Shown one piece after another: positions 32,990-42,080 of a DNA stretch of 64,000 nucleotides (its first letter is position 1; every line of letters begins with the position of its first letter). The stretch lies in assembly GCF_049800915.1 (NCBI RefSeq), contig NZ_JBNAFY010000001.1:496001-560000 (forward strand), in the 5' to 3' direction. The notes below the pieces were generated by a model that made no database searches, was not told the DNA's origin, and saw nothing but the letters and a program-made list of their open reading frames with translations. Position numbers and translations under genes: made by a program. The stretch is from Amaricoccus macauensis_A. GTDB taxonomy: Bacteria; Pseudomonadota; Alphaproteobacteria; Rhodobacterales; Rhodobacteraceae.

Positions 32990-33098
32990 GGCTTGACTCG
33001 CACGGGCGCATGGATAGAAGAGCGGTCTGGAATTTTGCCGCGCTCTGGAGCGCGGTGTGGGCGTATAGGCGCCAGCAGCCTGGCGGGAAGGATAAACC

Positions 33099-33266
33099 AT
33101 GGCGAAGCCAACGACGATCAAGATCCGGTTGAACTCGACCGCTGATACCGGACATTTCTACGTGACGAAGAAGAACTCGCGCACCATGACCGAGAAGATG
33201 GTCGTCAAGAAGTACGACCCGGTCGCGCGCAAGCACGTCGATTACAAGGAAGGCAAGATCAAGTAA
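33099..33266 (+). CDS. rpmG: 50S ribosomal protein L33
   Basis: A 55-residue ribosomal protein, MAKPTTIKIRLNSTADTG at the start, then FYVTKKNSRTM and KKYDPVARKHV, ending KEGKIK. This is the alphaproteobacterial L33 form without the zinc-binding cysteines. A strong terminator follows 52 bases downstream. Confidence 0.96.
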   Translation: MAKPTTIKIRLNSTADTGHFYVTKKNSRTMTEKMVVKKYDPVARKHVDYKEGKIK

Positions 33267-33317
33267 GATCTGCCCGGACGACTGGCGTTTCTCTTCCTGC
33301 GAGGAGCGCACGCCTGA

Positions 33318-33344
33318 AAGCCCGCGTTTGACGCGGGCTTTTTT
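33318..33344 (+). terminator. Rho-independent terminator after rpmG
   Basis: AAGCCCGCG-TTTGA-CGCGGGCTT is a perfect 9-bp stem that runs into a six-T tract. Confidence 0.92.
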
Positions 33345-33373
33345 CATTTGTTCATGTCTGGGGGTGAGGCCCG

Positions 33374-34258
33374 TCAAAGACGGGCCAGCAACTCCGTCTT
33401 CTTCTCGTCGAATTCCGCCTGGGTCAGAATGCCCTTCTGCTGCAGGGCGGCGAGCTTCTCGATCTTGGCGATGATGTCGTCTTCCGACGAAGCCGAAGCC
33501 TGCGGCGCCGGAGCTGCCGGTACCGGCGATGGTGCCGAACTCGGAGTGCTCGGTTCGGGCGCGCCCGAGACTGCCGCTTCCGCCTTGGGGGCCGGGGCTG
33601 CTGCCGCCGGTTCGGGGGATACGGCTTCCTTGGCACCCGCTGCCTCGCCCTCGAGCCTTACCTTGGGCAGATCGGCCACGCGCACGAGCCCATGCTGGCT
33701 GGTGAAGGTCAGCGACTGGTCGCCGCCCTGCTGCTGGGAGAAGCCACCGATCTGGTGATCGCCGGTATCGTATACCGTCGTGTCGTCCCCGAGCCGGATG
33801 GCAAGCCTGCGGGTGGATGGGAAGAAGGCGTAGCGCAGGTTGTTCTGTGCGCCGACGGAGGAGGGCGTCCCGAGGCTTTCCGGCCACCAGTCGCTTGACT
33901 GCTGCATGCCGGAGACGAAGAGGCTCGTGCCCATTCCGCCGCTCGACTGGCTTTGGGATTGCGCGACCCGCGCCGGGGCCCGTGCAAAAACGTCACCCGA
34001 TTGCAGCGCATTCGAAAGCTCGGTGCAAAGCGCATCGACCCGCGCCTTGAGCGCGTTGTTGAACATGTCGCCGACCATCGTCATCCCGCCGCGGGACCAT
34101 TGCCCCATGCCGCCGAGATCGGGGTGGTTGAACTGCGCCTGGTTGCCATTGCTCATCGCAAGGGCCTGCAGCAGAACGGTCACGGCGTCCTCGCTCACCC
34201 CATGTCGGGCGGCGGCGTCGGTTGCGATGCTTTGTCCGTGTTCCGTGAGAAGGCTCAT
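33374..34258 (-). CDS. SHOCT-domain protein
   Basis: A 294-residue protein. The N-terminal two thirds have no family I recognise but contain Gln/Ser-rich and Gly-rich parts. An Ala/Pro-rich linker spans roughly residues 208-255. The C-terminus matches the short SHOCT domain: DDIIAKIEKLAALQQKGILT then EFDEKKTELL. SHOCT is an oligomerisation or membrane-proximal motif. No signal peptide. Function unknown. Confidence 0.7.
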   Translation of the reverse strand: MSLLTEHGQSIATDAAARHGVSEDAVTVLLQALAMSNGNQAQFNHPDLGGMGQWSRGGMTMVGDMFNNALKARVDALCTELSNALQSGDVFARAPARVAQSQSQSSGGMGTSLFVSGMQQSSDWWPESLGTPSSVGAQNNLRYAFFPSTRRLAIRLGDDTTVYDTGDHQIGGFSQQQGGDQSLTFTSQHGLVRVADLPKVRLEGEAAGAKEAVSPEPAAAAPAPKAEAAVSGAPEPSTPSSAPSPVPAAPAPQASASSEDDIIAKIEKLAALQQKGILTQAEFDEKKTELLARL

Positions 34259-34348
34259 ATTTCAGTCTCTTTCATGGTTCTTGTTCTGGTTTCGACTGGG
34301 CGATCCTTGTCATTCGATATGGGCGGTGGGGGCAATGGCTTTCAAGCG

Positions 34349-35236
34349 TCAGGAGCGCGAAAGAACGTATTCCGCGAGAATTGTCCGCTGCAGTGCATTG
34401 AAATTGTCATCCGAGATCAATGTGACGCGAATCTGCCCATCGCCGTCGCGCCAGACCGAGATCCCTTCCATGTTGTCGAGCGCACCGTCCCCGAGCCGGG
34501 TTTCCATCAGGGTGCGCTCGTCGGTCAGCCCGCCGGAATCGACCGCGAAGCTGCGGACCCGCGCGATGAAGCCGCCGAGAAACTGGAAGTGGCGCTCCAG
34601 GATATAGAGCCGCCCGTCCGGCCCGAAATCCGCTCCGGTCACGAGAAACTTGCCACGCCGGGTAACAGAGAGTTCGCGGTCCCACCGCCCGTCGCGTAGC
34701 CGATATACGGGAAAGGGCCGGTCCCACTCGCCCGAGCGTTCCGGGATGGCATAGAGCGTGCCTTCCGCATCGACGGCCAGCGCTTCCAGCCCGGAATTGC
34801 GCTGCAGGCCCTGAAACTCGCGCGGGCCATCGATGTTCTCGGCCGGGCCATCGATCCGCGGATAGCGCCGGATGCGGTGGAAATGCTCGAAGGACATGTA
34901 TGCCGCGCCGTCCGGTGCGATGGAGAGATCTTCCGCATCCGCGTCCTGCCCCGAAAGCGGCGCGCCGGAAATGGCGAGAATCGGTCCAAACCCGGTGAGC
35001 CGCGCGCGCTGCAACGTGCCGTCGGACTTGCGGATCAGATCTGCCCGTGCCCAGTGACCCCGGTCCGAGACCACGAGAATCCGCGCGCCACCGTCAAGCA
35101 CCTCCAGCCCCGAAAAACCGCCGAAGCCCGCCTCCGCATGGCTCCAAGTGATCTTCGAGGAAAGCTTGAGGGCATTCTCCTCCGCCGCGGCCCCCGCGGG
35201 GAGCAGCAATGCAAGCACGAGAAGAAATCGCTTCAC
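34349..35236 (-). CDS. Secreted esterase-like phytase-family protein
   Basis: A 295-residue exported protein; the signal peptide reads FLLVLALLLPAGAAAE. The rest looks like the 'esterase-like activity of phytase' beta-propeller family, with SGLEVLDGGARILVVSDRG and GLEALAVDAEGTLYAIPE repeats. The GTG at 35236 overlaps the mepA stop (GTGA), so the two are translationally coupled. Substrate unknown. Confidence 0.75.
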   Translation of the reverse strand: MKRFLLVLALLLPAGAAAEENALKLSSKITWSHAEAGFGGFSGLEVLDGGARILVVSDRGHWARADLIRKSDGTLQRARLTGFGPILAISGAPLSGQDADAEDLSIAPDGAAYMSFEHFHRIRRYPRIDGPAENIDGPREFQGLQRNSGLEALAVDAEGTLYAIPERSGEWDRPFPVYRLRDGRWDRELSVTRRGKFLVTGADFGPDGRLYILERHFQFLGGFIARVRSFAVDSGGLTDERTLMETRLGDGALDNMEGISVWRDGDGQIRVTLISDDNFNALQRTILAEYVLSRS

Positions 35237-36105
35237 GGGGCAGCGACCACGCTGGCACATTGCGGTGGCAGATCGGCGAGCCGAATGGGCGGTTTGGGCT
35301 TCGGCGCAGGCGCATCCGGATCGGGCGGCTCCAGCGCTTCGGTCACCCACCAGATCGCCTCATCGCAGCCATCGCCCCGCGGCACCGGATCGGGGTTCAC
35401 GCAGCCGCGCGCCCCCCGCGGGCAGTTGAGCCGCACATGGAAATGGGTGTTGTGCCCCCACCAGGGCCGGATCTTGCCAAGCCAGGCACGATCGCGCGCG
35501 GGCGCATCGGCGCACATCTGGAGCTTCACGGGCGCGGTGATGAAAATGCGGTTCACACGACCATCGCGCGCCACGGCCTCCAGCAGCCGGTGGTGCGACC
35601 GCGTCCAGTTGCCATTGACGGAGCGTTGATCGGCGGAGCGGACATTCATCGAGGAGATCCGCTCGCGATCGCCCCGCGAGAGATCCAGGCGACCAGGGGG
35701 CAGGAGCCAGAAATCTACATCCAGCCCGATCTGGTGCGAGGCATGGCCCGGTACCGGTCCGCCGCGCGGCTGGCTCAGATCGCCCACGTAAATCCCGTTC
35801 CAGCCGACCTTCGTGGCCGCCCGGCTGACCTCCTGCACGAATCGGATCGTTTCCGGGTGGCCCCAGTAGTGATTGCGCGAAAGGCGCATCGCCTGCCAGG
35901 TCGGCCCGCTCTCGGGCAGCGCGACACCACCGGCAAGGCACCCCCTTGAGTGCTGCCCGATGGCGTAGGGGCTCTCCGAATTGAAGGGTGTCTCCTTGGA
36001 CGAGAACAAGGCTTTCGCGTCCTGCGCCCGCAAGTTCCCTGGCATGGTCGCCAGAACCCCGGTCAGCAGGAGCGCCGCCGTCTTGCGCAGAATGCTCGCT
36101 TTCAT
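35233..36105 (-). CDS. mepA: Penicillin-insensitive murein endopeptidase
   Basis: A 290-residue periplasmic LAS-type metallopeptidase cutting D-Ala-mDap cross-links. A signal peptide precedes the mature part (TAALLLTGVLATMPGNLRAQ). Zinc ligands lie in GHASHQIGLDVDFW and in the late WWGHNTHFHVRL. Conserved Cys residues (RGCLAGG, LNCPRGARGC, DGCDEA) suggest the usual disulfides. It lies between the MFS gene and the phytase-like gene, all on one strand with tiny gaps. Confidence 0.93.
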   Translation of the reverse strand: MKASILRKTAALLLTGVLATMPGNLRAQDAKALFSSKETPFNSESPYAIGQHSRGCLAGGVALPESGPTWQAMRLSRNHYWGHPETIRFVQEVSRAATKVGWNGIYVGDLSQPRGGPVPGHASHQIGLDVDFWLLPPGRLDLSRGDRERISSMNVRSADQRSVNGNWTRSHHRLLEAVARDGRVNRIFITAPVKLQMCADAPARDRAWLGKIRPWWGHNTHFHVRLNCPRGARGCVNPDPVPRGDGCDEAIWWVTEALEPPDPDAPAPKPKPPIRLADLPPQCASVVAAP

Positions 36106-36108
36106 GGC

Positions 36109-37458
36109 TCAGTCTCCGATCCGCGCCCCAGTCCTCGCTCGCAGGAAGAGTAACAGCAGAAGTCCGAGCGCGAAAAGCCCTATCACCGGCGTGACGCCCA
36201 GCCGTTGCGAGCCGGTCGCCGCCGTTGCGATGGCAATGAGCGCAGGCCCGATGAAGGCGGTGGCGCGGCCGGAGAGCGCGTAAAGCCCGAAAGCCTGCGC
36301 CATCGCCACGCGGCCCTCCGCCTCATGGACAAGCATGGTGCGCGAGGCGGCCTGCAACGCACCCGCTGCCGCCCCCAGAATACCGCCTGCGCAGAAGAAG
36401 AGGAGATCGGGCGCCGTCGATCCGGGCGGAAGGGCCACGAACGCGATGCTTTCCCGCGTGGTGAGCAGGATGACCGCGCAGACGGCGATCAGCGCCCAGT
36501 TCGCGGTGATGATCACCGGACGCGGCCCGAAGGCAGCGTCCCCGCGACCGCCCGCCCAGGCCCCGAGCGCGCCGACGCCCGCCGCGATGATCCCGAACAC
36601 CCCAAGCTGAAAGGTTCCCCAGCCCAGCACACCGCTCGCGTAGATCCCGCCGAAGGCAAAGAGCGCGGCCAGCCCGTCGCGATAGATCATGGAGGCGACA
36701 AGGAAGAGAAACAGCCGGCCATGGCTGCGCGCCTCCGTGACGGTGCGCCGGAGATCCGCCAGCCCGCTTCGTGCCGCCTGCGCGAGCGGCACCCCCCGTG
36801 GCGTGTCACGGGTCAATAGGAAGAAGGGCAGGGCGAAGACGATGAACCAGAGCGCCGCAAGCGGCCCGGTGGCCCGCGCGGGTTCCCCTTCGGCCACCTC
36901 CAGACCGAAAATCGGCGCCATCCCGAGCAGAGTGGTCTCCTTGCCCGGCGCGGGGGCGAGCAGTGCCAGCACCAGAATGAGCGATATGAGCCCGCCCAGA
37001 TAGCCCAGCGCCCAGCCCGAGCCGGATACGCGCCCCGTCTCCCGGCGCGGGGCAATGTCGGGCAGCATCGCGTTGGTGAAGAGAAGCGTAAGTTCCGAGC
37101 CGAGGAAGGCCAGCCCGAAGAGGATCAGCACCGGCAGCGGATCGTCCATGCCCGGCACCGCGAGCCAGAGACCGGCGCACCCCGCAATGAAGGGCAAGGA
37201 AAAGGCAAGGACCCAGGGCTTGCGCGCGCCCGTGCGATCCGCGATCGCGCCCAGCACCGGGGCAAGGAGCGCCGTCAGCCCGCCCGCGATTGCCACCGTC
37301 GTGCCCCAGATCGCCTGGCCCGCCACCGGATCGCCCGCGACCTGAGCCACGAAATAGGGCGCGAAGATGAATGTCACGATCAGGGTGTGGAACGGCTGAT
37401 TGGCCCAGTCGAACAGCATCCAGGAAAACACGCCCCACCGGCGCCGTCGATCCGTCAT
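36109..37458 (-). CDS. UMF1-family MFS transporter
   Basis: A 449-residue major-facilitator protein with about twelve membrane segments. The N-terminus WMLFDWANQPFHTLIVTFIF is characteristic of the UMF1 (Atg22-like) family. The ADRTGARKPW loop matches the MFS signature after helix 2. ATG 37458 is preferred to a GTG three codons earlier. Atg22 exports amino acids from the yeast vacuole; the bacterial substrate is unknown. Confidence 0.88.
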   Translation of the reverse strand: MTDRRRRWGVFSWMLFDWANQPFHTLIVTFIFAPYFVAQVAGDPVAGQAIWGTTVAIAGGLTALLAPVLGAIADRTGARKPWVLAFSLPFIAGCAGLWLAVPGMDDPLPVLILFGLAFLGSELTLLFTNAMLPDIAPRRETGRVSGSGWALGYLGGLISLILVLALLAPAPGKETTLLGMAPIFGLEVAEGEPARATGPLAALWFIVFALPFFLLTRDTPRGVPLAQAARSGLADLRRTVTEARSHGRLFLFLVASMIYRDGLAALFAFGGIYASGVLGWGTFQLGVFGIIAAGVGALGAWAGGRGDAAFGPRPVIITANWALIAVCAVILLTTRESIAFVALPPGSTAPDLLFFCAGGILGAAAGALQAASRTMLVHEAEGRVAMAQAFGLYALSGRATAFIGPALIAIATAATGSQRLGVTPVIGLFALGLLLLLFLRARTGARIGD

Positions 37459-37602
37459 CGGTGTCACTGATCCGTGTCAAACTGCCTGTTTCCGCATCCT
37501 TTCTAGTGGCGGATGGCAGCTCTGCCCAGCCCGCACTTGCGGCTCCAGCCGCAGGTGTCTACTTATTCCCCAACCGCCGGTCCAAACACGGAAAACCCAC
37601 GC

Positions 37603-37890
37603 ATGACATCGCTTCTCCAGATCCTTCTGCTCATCCTCGACATCGTGTGGTGGTTCGTGATCATCCAGGTGATCATGAGCTGGCTGATCAACTTCAACGT
37701 GCTCAACCGGAGCCAGCCGCTTGTCTGGCAGATCTGGACCGGGCTCAATCGCCTGCTCGAGCCGATCTACGGCCCGATCCGCAGCGTCCTGCCCAACATG
37801 GGCGGTCTGGACCTTTCGCCGCTTGTGCTTATCGTGATCCTCTATGCGCTCCGGATCATCATCCTGAACAACGCTGGCGTCTTCATGTAG
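37603..37890 (+). CDS. YggT-family membrane protein
   Basis: A 95-residue protein with two membrane segments and the YggT signature: IIQVIMSWLI, then NRLLEPIYGPIRSVLPNMGGLDLSPL. YggT proteins are linked to osmotic-shock or envelope functions. An in-frame extension of 30 codons upstream lacks family character. Confidence 0.88.
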   Translation: MTSLLQILLLILDIVWWFVIIQVIMSWLINFNVLNRSQPLVWQIWTGLNRLLEPIYGPIRSVLPNMGGLDLSPLVLIVILYALRIIILNNAGVFM

Positions 37891-38053
37891 GCTGCTACAC
37901 CCGAGCGATTTGCCCCCGTCCCACTGGGCGGGGAGGCAGGATCTCGCCGAGCGCTGATGATCGCGAAAGTTGATGTCTCCGGCGTGGAACCCGCGGGGCC
38001 TCTGGAGTGTTCCCACCATCAGATCCAGACTGGATCTGTTGGAGGAAACGCAA

Positions 38054-38350
38054 ATGGAACATTCCACATTCATCCGGCTCAGTGAAACCGAGCTGACGAA
38101 GGAGAAGCTTCAGGGCGCCAAGGTGCACGGGCCCGACAACGAGACGGTCGGCACCGTCTCGAAGGTCGAGGAAGTCGGCCTTGAGCGTCGGGTCATCATC
38201 GATGTCGGGGGCTTCCTCGGGATCGGCACGAAACGGGTCGCACTGGACGCGAGCCGGTTGAACTTCGGCGTCGACGAAGATGGACATGTCCACGGCTCGA
38301 CTGCCATGACCAAGGACGAAATGAAGAACCTGTCCGACTACACAGGGTAA
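38054..38350 (+). CDS. PRC-barrel domain protein
   Basis: A 98-residue single-domain PRC-barrel protein, with GAKVHGPDNETVGTVSKVEE and VIIDVGGFLGIGTKRVAL. The start follows GGAGG. Small PRC-barrel proteins are often stress induced and may bind RNA or membrane partners; the role here is unknown. Confidence 0.85.
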   Translation: MEHSTFIRLSETELTKEKLQGAKVHGPDNETVGTVSKVEEVGLERRVIIDVGGFLGIGTKRVALDASRLNFGVDEDGHVHGSTAMTKDEMKNLSDYTG

Positions 38351-38409
38351 TTCGCGACAGCACGAGCCGCGATCGACGCCTCGTCGATCTGTCGAGCCGC
38401 GTGAGAGAC

Positions 38410-38440
38410 AGCGCCCGGACGGAAATGCGGGCCGGGCGCT
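38410..38440 (-). terminator. Stem-loop at the end of plsY
   Basis: AGCGCCCGG and CCGGGCGCT form a 9-bp stem with a 13-base loop that starts within the plsY stop codon. No T-run follows, so it may only protect the transcript end. Confidence 0.45.
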
Positions 38441-39017
38441 ACTTCTTGCCGATCTTCGGCTCTTCGCCCTTCAGCAACCGGTTGATATTGGTGCGGTGGC
38501 GGGCAAAGACCAGTGCGCCCAGAAGCAGCGCAAGCAGGATCGCATCCGCCCGGCCGAAGAGCGCGAGCCAGACCGGGCTGAGCATCGCGGCGATGAGTGC
38601 CGAAAGAGACGAATAGCGGAAGGCAAGGGCCGCCACGAGCCATGTGGCACAGGACGCAAGCCCCGCCGGGAAGCTCACTGCCAGCATCACGCCCAGGAAT
38701 GTCGCCACGCCCTTTCCGCCCTGGAACTTGAGCCAGACCGGAAAAAGATGCCCCAGGAAAGCCGCAAGCCCGGCGACAAGTGCCGCCTGTTCGCCGAGAA
38801 ACGCCCGCGCGAGCAGGACCGCCACGGCCCCCTTGCCGCCATCGAGAACCAGCGTCGCGAAGGCGGCGGCCTTGTTCCCGGTGCGCAGAACATTGGTCGC
38901 GCCGATATTGCCAGACCCGATGCTGCGCAGATCCCCCAGTCCCATGCCGCGGGTGATGAGCACTCCGAAGGGGATGGAGCCCAGCAGATAGGCCAGTATT
39001 GCACAGAGGATCAGCAT
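38439..39017 (-). CDS. plsY: Acyl-phosphate:glycerol-3-phosphate acyltransferase
   Basis: A 192-residue inner-membrane enzyme starting phospholipid synthesis by acylating glycerol-3-phosphate. Conserved loops are LLGSIPFG, RSIGSGNIGATNVLR with DGGKGA, and GHLFPVWLKFQGGKGVAT. Start overlaps the pyrC' stop by seven bases, placing it last in the pyrB operon. Confidence 0.96.
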   Translation of the reverse strand: MLILCAILAYLLGSIPFGVLITRGMGLGDLRSIGSGNIGATNVLRTGNKAAAFATLVLDGGKGAVAVLLARAFLGEQAALVAGLAAFLGHLFPVWLKFQGGKGVATFLGVMLAVSFPAGLASCATWLVAALAFRYSSLSALIAAMLSPVWLALFGRADAILLALLLGALVFARHRTNINRLLKGEEPKIGKK

Positions 39018-40315
39018 GTCTCGCTCTCCCGGTCAAACACGACGCTGCCGCCGACGATGGTCTTGAGGACACGGCCCTGCATCCGCTGCTCGTCAAAGGG
39101 CGTGTTCTTTGATTTCGACCGAAGCTTGTATCGGTCGAGCACATAGGGCGCGTTCGGATCGAAAAGAATGAGATCCGCAGGCGCACCCGGCGCGATCCTT
39201 CCGGTTTCAAGCCCCAACCGTTTCGACGGGTTGAGCGAAAGCGCGCGAAAGAGCGTCGGCATGTCGATATCGCCCGCATGCCAGAGACGCAGGGCGGCAG
39301 GCAGCAGGGTTTCGAGCGCCACCGCACCGGAGGCCGCCTCCTCGAACGGAAGGCGCTTCGATTCCTCGTCCTGCGGTGTGTGCATGGAGGAGATCACGTC
39401 GATCACGCCCGCGGCCAGTGCCTCGACCATGGCCTGCCGGTCGGTTTCGGCGCGAAGCGGCGGCTTCACCTTGAAGAAGGTGCGGTAATCGCCGACATCG
39501 AGCTCGTTCAGGGTCAGGTGGTGGATGCTGACCCCCGCCGTCACATCGAGCCCCGCGGCCTTCGCCCGCTCCAGCGCAGGCAGGCTCGTCGCCGCCGAGA
39601 GGTTGTCCGCATGGTAGCGCGCGCCGGTCATCTCGACGAGGGCAAGATCGCGCTCAAGACCCATCCGCTCGGCCATGGGGGAGACCGCCGGCAAGCCGCG
39701 CAGCGAGGCGAACTTGCCGCTTGTCATGGCGGCGCCCTTGCTCAGCACCGGCTCCTGCGGGTGGGCAATGACCAATGCACCGAGCGAACGGGCATAGGTC
39801 AATGCGCGGGAAAGCACCTTGGTATTCTCGACGACCTTGTCGCAGTCGGTGAAGGCGACGGCCCCTGCATCCTTCAGGAAGCCGATTTCGACCATCTCCT
39901 TGCCTTCGCGTCCCTTGGTGAGCGCCGCCATGGGAAGCACGCGCACGGGCGCGACCTCGCGGGCGCGACGGGTGACGAATTCGAGTGCCTCGGGATTGTC
40001 GATGGCCGGTTTGGTATCGGGCCGCGTCACCATTGTCGTGACCCCGCCCGCGGCGGCGGCCCGCCCCGCGGTTCGGAAACTCTCCTTGTGCCGCTCGCCA
40101 GGTTCGCAGACCTTCACCCCGATATCGACGATACCGGGCGCAAGATACCGCCCTCCGCAGTCGATCACCTCGCGGGCGCGGATGATCTCGTGGCGTTCTC
40201 CATCGACCTCCGGGATCACTTCCGTGATCGTATCGCCCGCGATTCGCACCGCGCCGCGCGCCTCGGTGCCCGTGTCCGGATCGACCAGAATTGCGTTGGT
40301 CAGAAGCAGGGTCAT
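39011..40315 (-). CDS. pyrC: Dihydroorotase-like protein, probably non-catalytic (PyrC')
   Basis: A 434-residue amidohydrolase-fold protein of the dihydroorotase family. The metal-binding HxH of active type I enzymes (usual form DIHVHLREPG) is replaced: residues read DIGVKVCEPG. The site near the C-terminal Asp reads ISSMHTPQDEESK, where active enzymes have ASDHAPH. It therefore lacks key zinc ligands and the catalytic acid. Such pseudo-dihydroorotases next to pyrB stabilise aspartate carbamoyltransferase in other bacteria. A true dihydroorotase must lie elsewhere. It overlaps its neighbours by four and seven bases. Confidence 0.88.
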   Translation of the reverse strand: MTLLLTNAILVDPDTGTEARGAVRIAGDTITEVIPEVDGERHEIIRAREVIDCGGRYLAPGIVDIGVKVCEPGERHKESFRTAGRAAAAGGVTTMVTRPDTKPAIDNPEALEFVTRRAREVAPVRVLPMAALTKGREGKEMVEIGFLKDAGAVAFTDCDKVVENTKVLSRALTYARSLGALVIAHPQEPVLSKGAAMTSGKFASLRGLPAVSPMAERMGLERDLALVEMTGARYHADNLSAATSLPALERAKAAGLDVTAGVSIHHLTLNELDVGDYRTFFKVKPPLRAETDRQAMVEALAAGVIDVISSMHTPQDEESKRLPFEEAASGAVALETLLPAALRLWHAGDIDMPTLFRALSLNPSKRLGLETGRIAPGAPADLILFDPNAPYVLDRYKLRSKSKNTPFDEQRMQGRVLKTIVGGSVVFDRESETC

Positions 40316-40773
40316 GGCGTGGTCTCCTCCATGCCGGGCGCGTCGGCCGGAGCGCGCTTCAGCCCGCGATAGGCGGCGAGGAATCCGTCCCGGTCCTTCA
40401 GGTCATACAGGGTGAATGTCGGAATGCCGACGAACTGGACACCGTTGGCGACGATCGGAGTCGGTTCGGGATAATCGGCGTGCCGGATCCATTTCGGCTT
40501 CCCGTTGCCGCTCACCGACATCACCCGCTGATCGGTCAGCACATAGTCGATGGACTGCCGCGCGAACCTGTCCACGACGACCCAGACGGCGCTCGCCGCG
40601 AGAAACATCAGATGCCGCGTGGAGTTGGCAGAATCGAGGATCGCGGCCAGAGCGAAACCGGCGAGCATCGCGATCTTCAGCCACTTCAACCGACCCCAGA
40701 ACCCAGGGGAAGGCTGCCCGGACCAGACGACCGTCTCGCCCTCGTTGAGATGCTTCTTCACCAGAGCGGTCAC
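40312..40773 (-). CDS. Membrane-anchored PH-like domain protein in the pyr operon
   Basis: A 153-residue protein with two membrane helices (IAMLAGFALAAILD and LMFLAASAVWVVV) and a C-terminal PH-like part with YVLTDQRVMSVS, as in bacterial bPH2 proteins. The GTG start overlaps the pyrB stop and its own stop overlaps pyrC'. No known role in pyrimidine synthesis. The overlaps suggest it is not a chance passenger. Confidence 0.65.
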   Translation of the reverse strand: MTALVKKHLNEGETVVWSGQPSPGFWGRLKWLKIAMLAGFALAAILDSANSTRHLMFLAASAVWVVVDRFARQSIDYVLTDQRVMSVSGNGKPKWIRHADYPEPTPIVANGVQFVGIPTFTLYDLKDRDGFLAAYRGLKRAPADAPGMEETTP

Positions 40774-41723
40774 GCGTTCGCCCCGGCCGTCCCGCGCGCT
40801 TCGCGCAGGTTCCGCGCCAGGAGATCCATCGCCGCCATGCGCACAGCCACACCCATTTCGACCTGTTCCTGGATCACGGAGCGGTTGATGTCGTCCGCGA
40901 TGGTTCCATCGATCTCCACGCCCCGGTTCATCGGGCCGGGATGCATGACGATGGCATCGTCCTTGGCGTAGCCGAGCTTCTCCGCATCGAGCCCGTAGCG
41001 GTGGAAATACTCGCGCTCGGAGGGAATGAACCCGCCATCCATCCGCTCGCGCTGGAGCCGCAGCATCATCACCACATCGACACCGTCGAGCCCCTCGCGC
41101 ATGTCCTCGTAGACCTCGACGCCAAGATCGGCCGCGCGCGAGGGCATCAGCGTCGGCGGACCCACCAGCCGCACCCGGTTCTCCATCCGTCCGAGCAGCA
41201 GGATGTTCGACCGCGCCACGCGGCTATGGGCAATATCCCCGCAGATCGCGACGTTGAGCCGGTGCAGCGTGCCCTTGGCGCGGCGTATGGTAAGCGCATC
41301 CAGAAGCGCCTGTGTCGGGTGCTCGTGCCGCCCGTCGCCCGCATTCAGCACCGCGCAATTGACCTTCTGGGCCAGCAGATGCGCCGCCCCCGAGGAGGGA
41401 TGCCGGATCACCAGAAGATCGGGGTGCATCGCGTTGAGCGTCATCGCGGTATCGATGAGCGTCTCGCCCTTCTTCACTGAGGATTGCGCCATCGCCATGT
41501 TCATCACGTCCGCACCGAGCCGCTTGCCGGCCAGCTCGAAACTGGCCTGCGTCCGCGTCGAGGCCTCGAAGAACATGTTGATCTGGGTAAGACCCTTGAG
41601 CGCGTCGCCGTGCTTTTCCGGGCGCCGGTTCAGCTCGGCATAGACCTCGGCAAGGTCGAGAATCGCTTCGATATCGGATCGGCTGAGCCCCTCGATCCCC
41701 AGAAGATGGCGATGCGCAAACAA
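40770..41723 (-). CDS. pyrB: Aspartate carbamoyltransferase catalytic subunit
   Basis: A 317-residue enzyme making carbamoyl-aspartate. The carbamoyl phosphate loop FFEASTRTQASFELAG and VIRHPSSGAAHLL are diagnostic, with HPGPMNRGVEID near the end. It heads an operon with a PH-like gene, pyrC' and plsY. Confidence 0.96.
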   Translation of the reverse strand: MFAHRHLLGIEGLSRSDIEAILDLAEVYAELNRRPEKHGDALKGLTQINMFFEASTRTQASFELAGKRLGADVMNMAMAQSSVKKGETLIDTAMTLNAMHPDLLVIRHPSSGAAHLLAQKVNCAVLNAGDGRHEHPTQALLDALTIRRAKGTLHRLNVAICGDIAHSRVARSNILLLGRMENRVRLVGPPTLMPSRAADLGVEVYEDMREGLDGVDVVMMLRLQRERMDGGFIPSEREYFHRYGLDAEKLGYAKDDAIVMHPGPMNRGVEIDGTIADDINRSVIQEQVEMGVAVRMAAMDLLARNLREARGTAGANA

Positions 41724-42080
41724 GGCTACCTCACTATCCCGTATCCGTTTGCCCGCCTCTATAACAGCCAGACGGGGAGGAACAAGCCTGCAAGACGCAG
41801 CGAGGTCATGACAGCGCGCCTCGAACGGTCGAGAGAGCGAGTTGCCCGAATGCTCCTATCCGGTGATCCGCCGGAGGAAGGAGCGTGCCCCGAAAGGGCA
41901 GGGCGCGGGCCTCCCCGTCGGCAGACGATGGTGCGCCCGAAAGCTGCTCAGTATGCCGACATGGAACCGCAACATTTGGTTGCGGGCCTCGGACTCGGTG
42001 TCGAGGCTGCCTGGACGGGGCTTCTTCACCGTCAGCGATGGCCCAACCGGCTGCTGCCGATTGACGAGAGCCAACAAACC
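41724..42080. other. Intergenic stretch upstream of pyrB, no gene called
   Basis: About 357 bp between pyrB and the DUF6635 gene. It should hold the pyrB promoter next to 41724. Short frames on both strands lack domains. A TGCCCCGAAAGGGCA hairpin lies near 41885. The texture could be a decayed element, but nothing identifies it. Confidence 0.45.
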
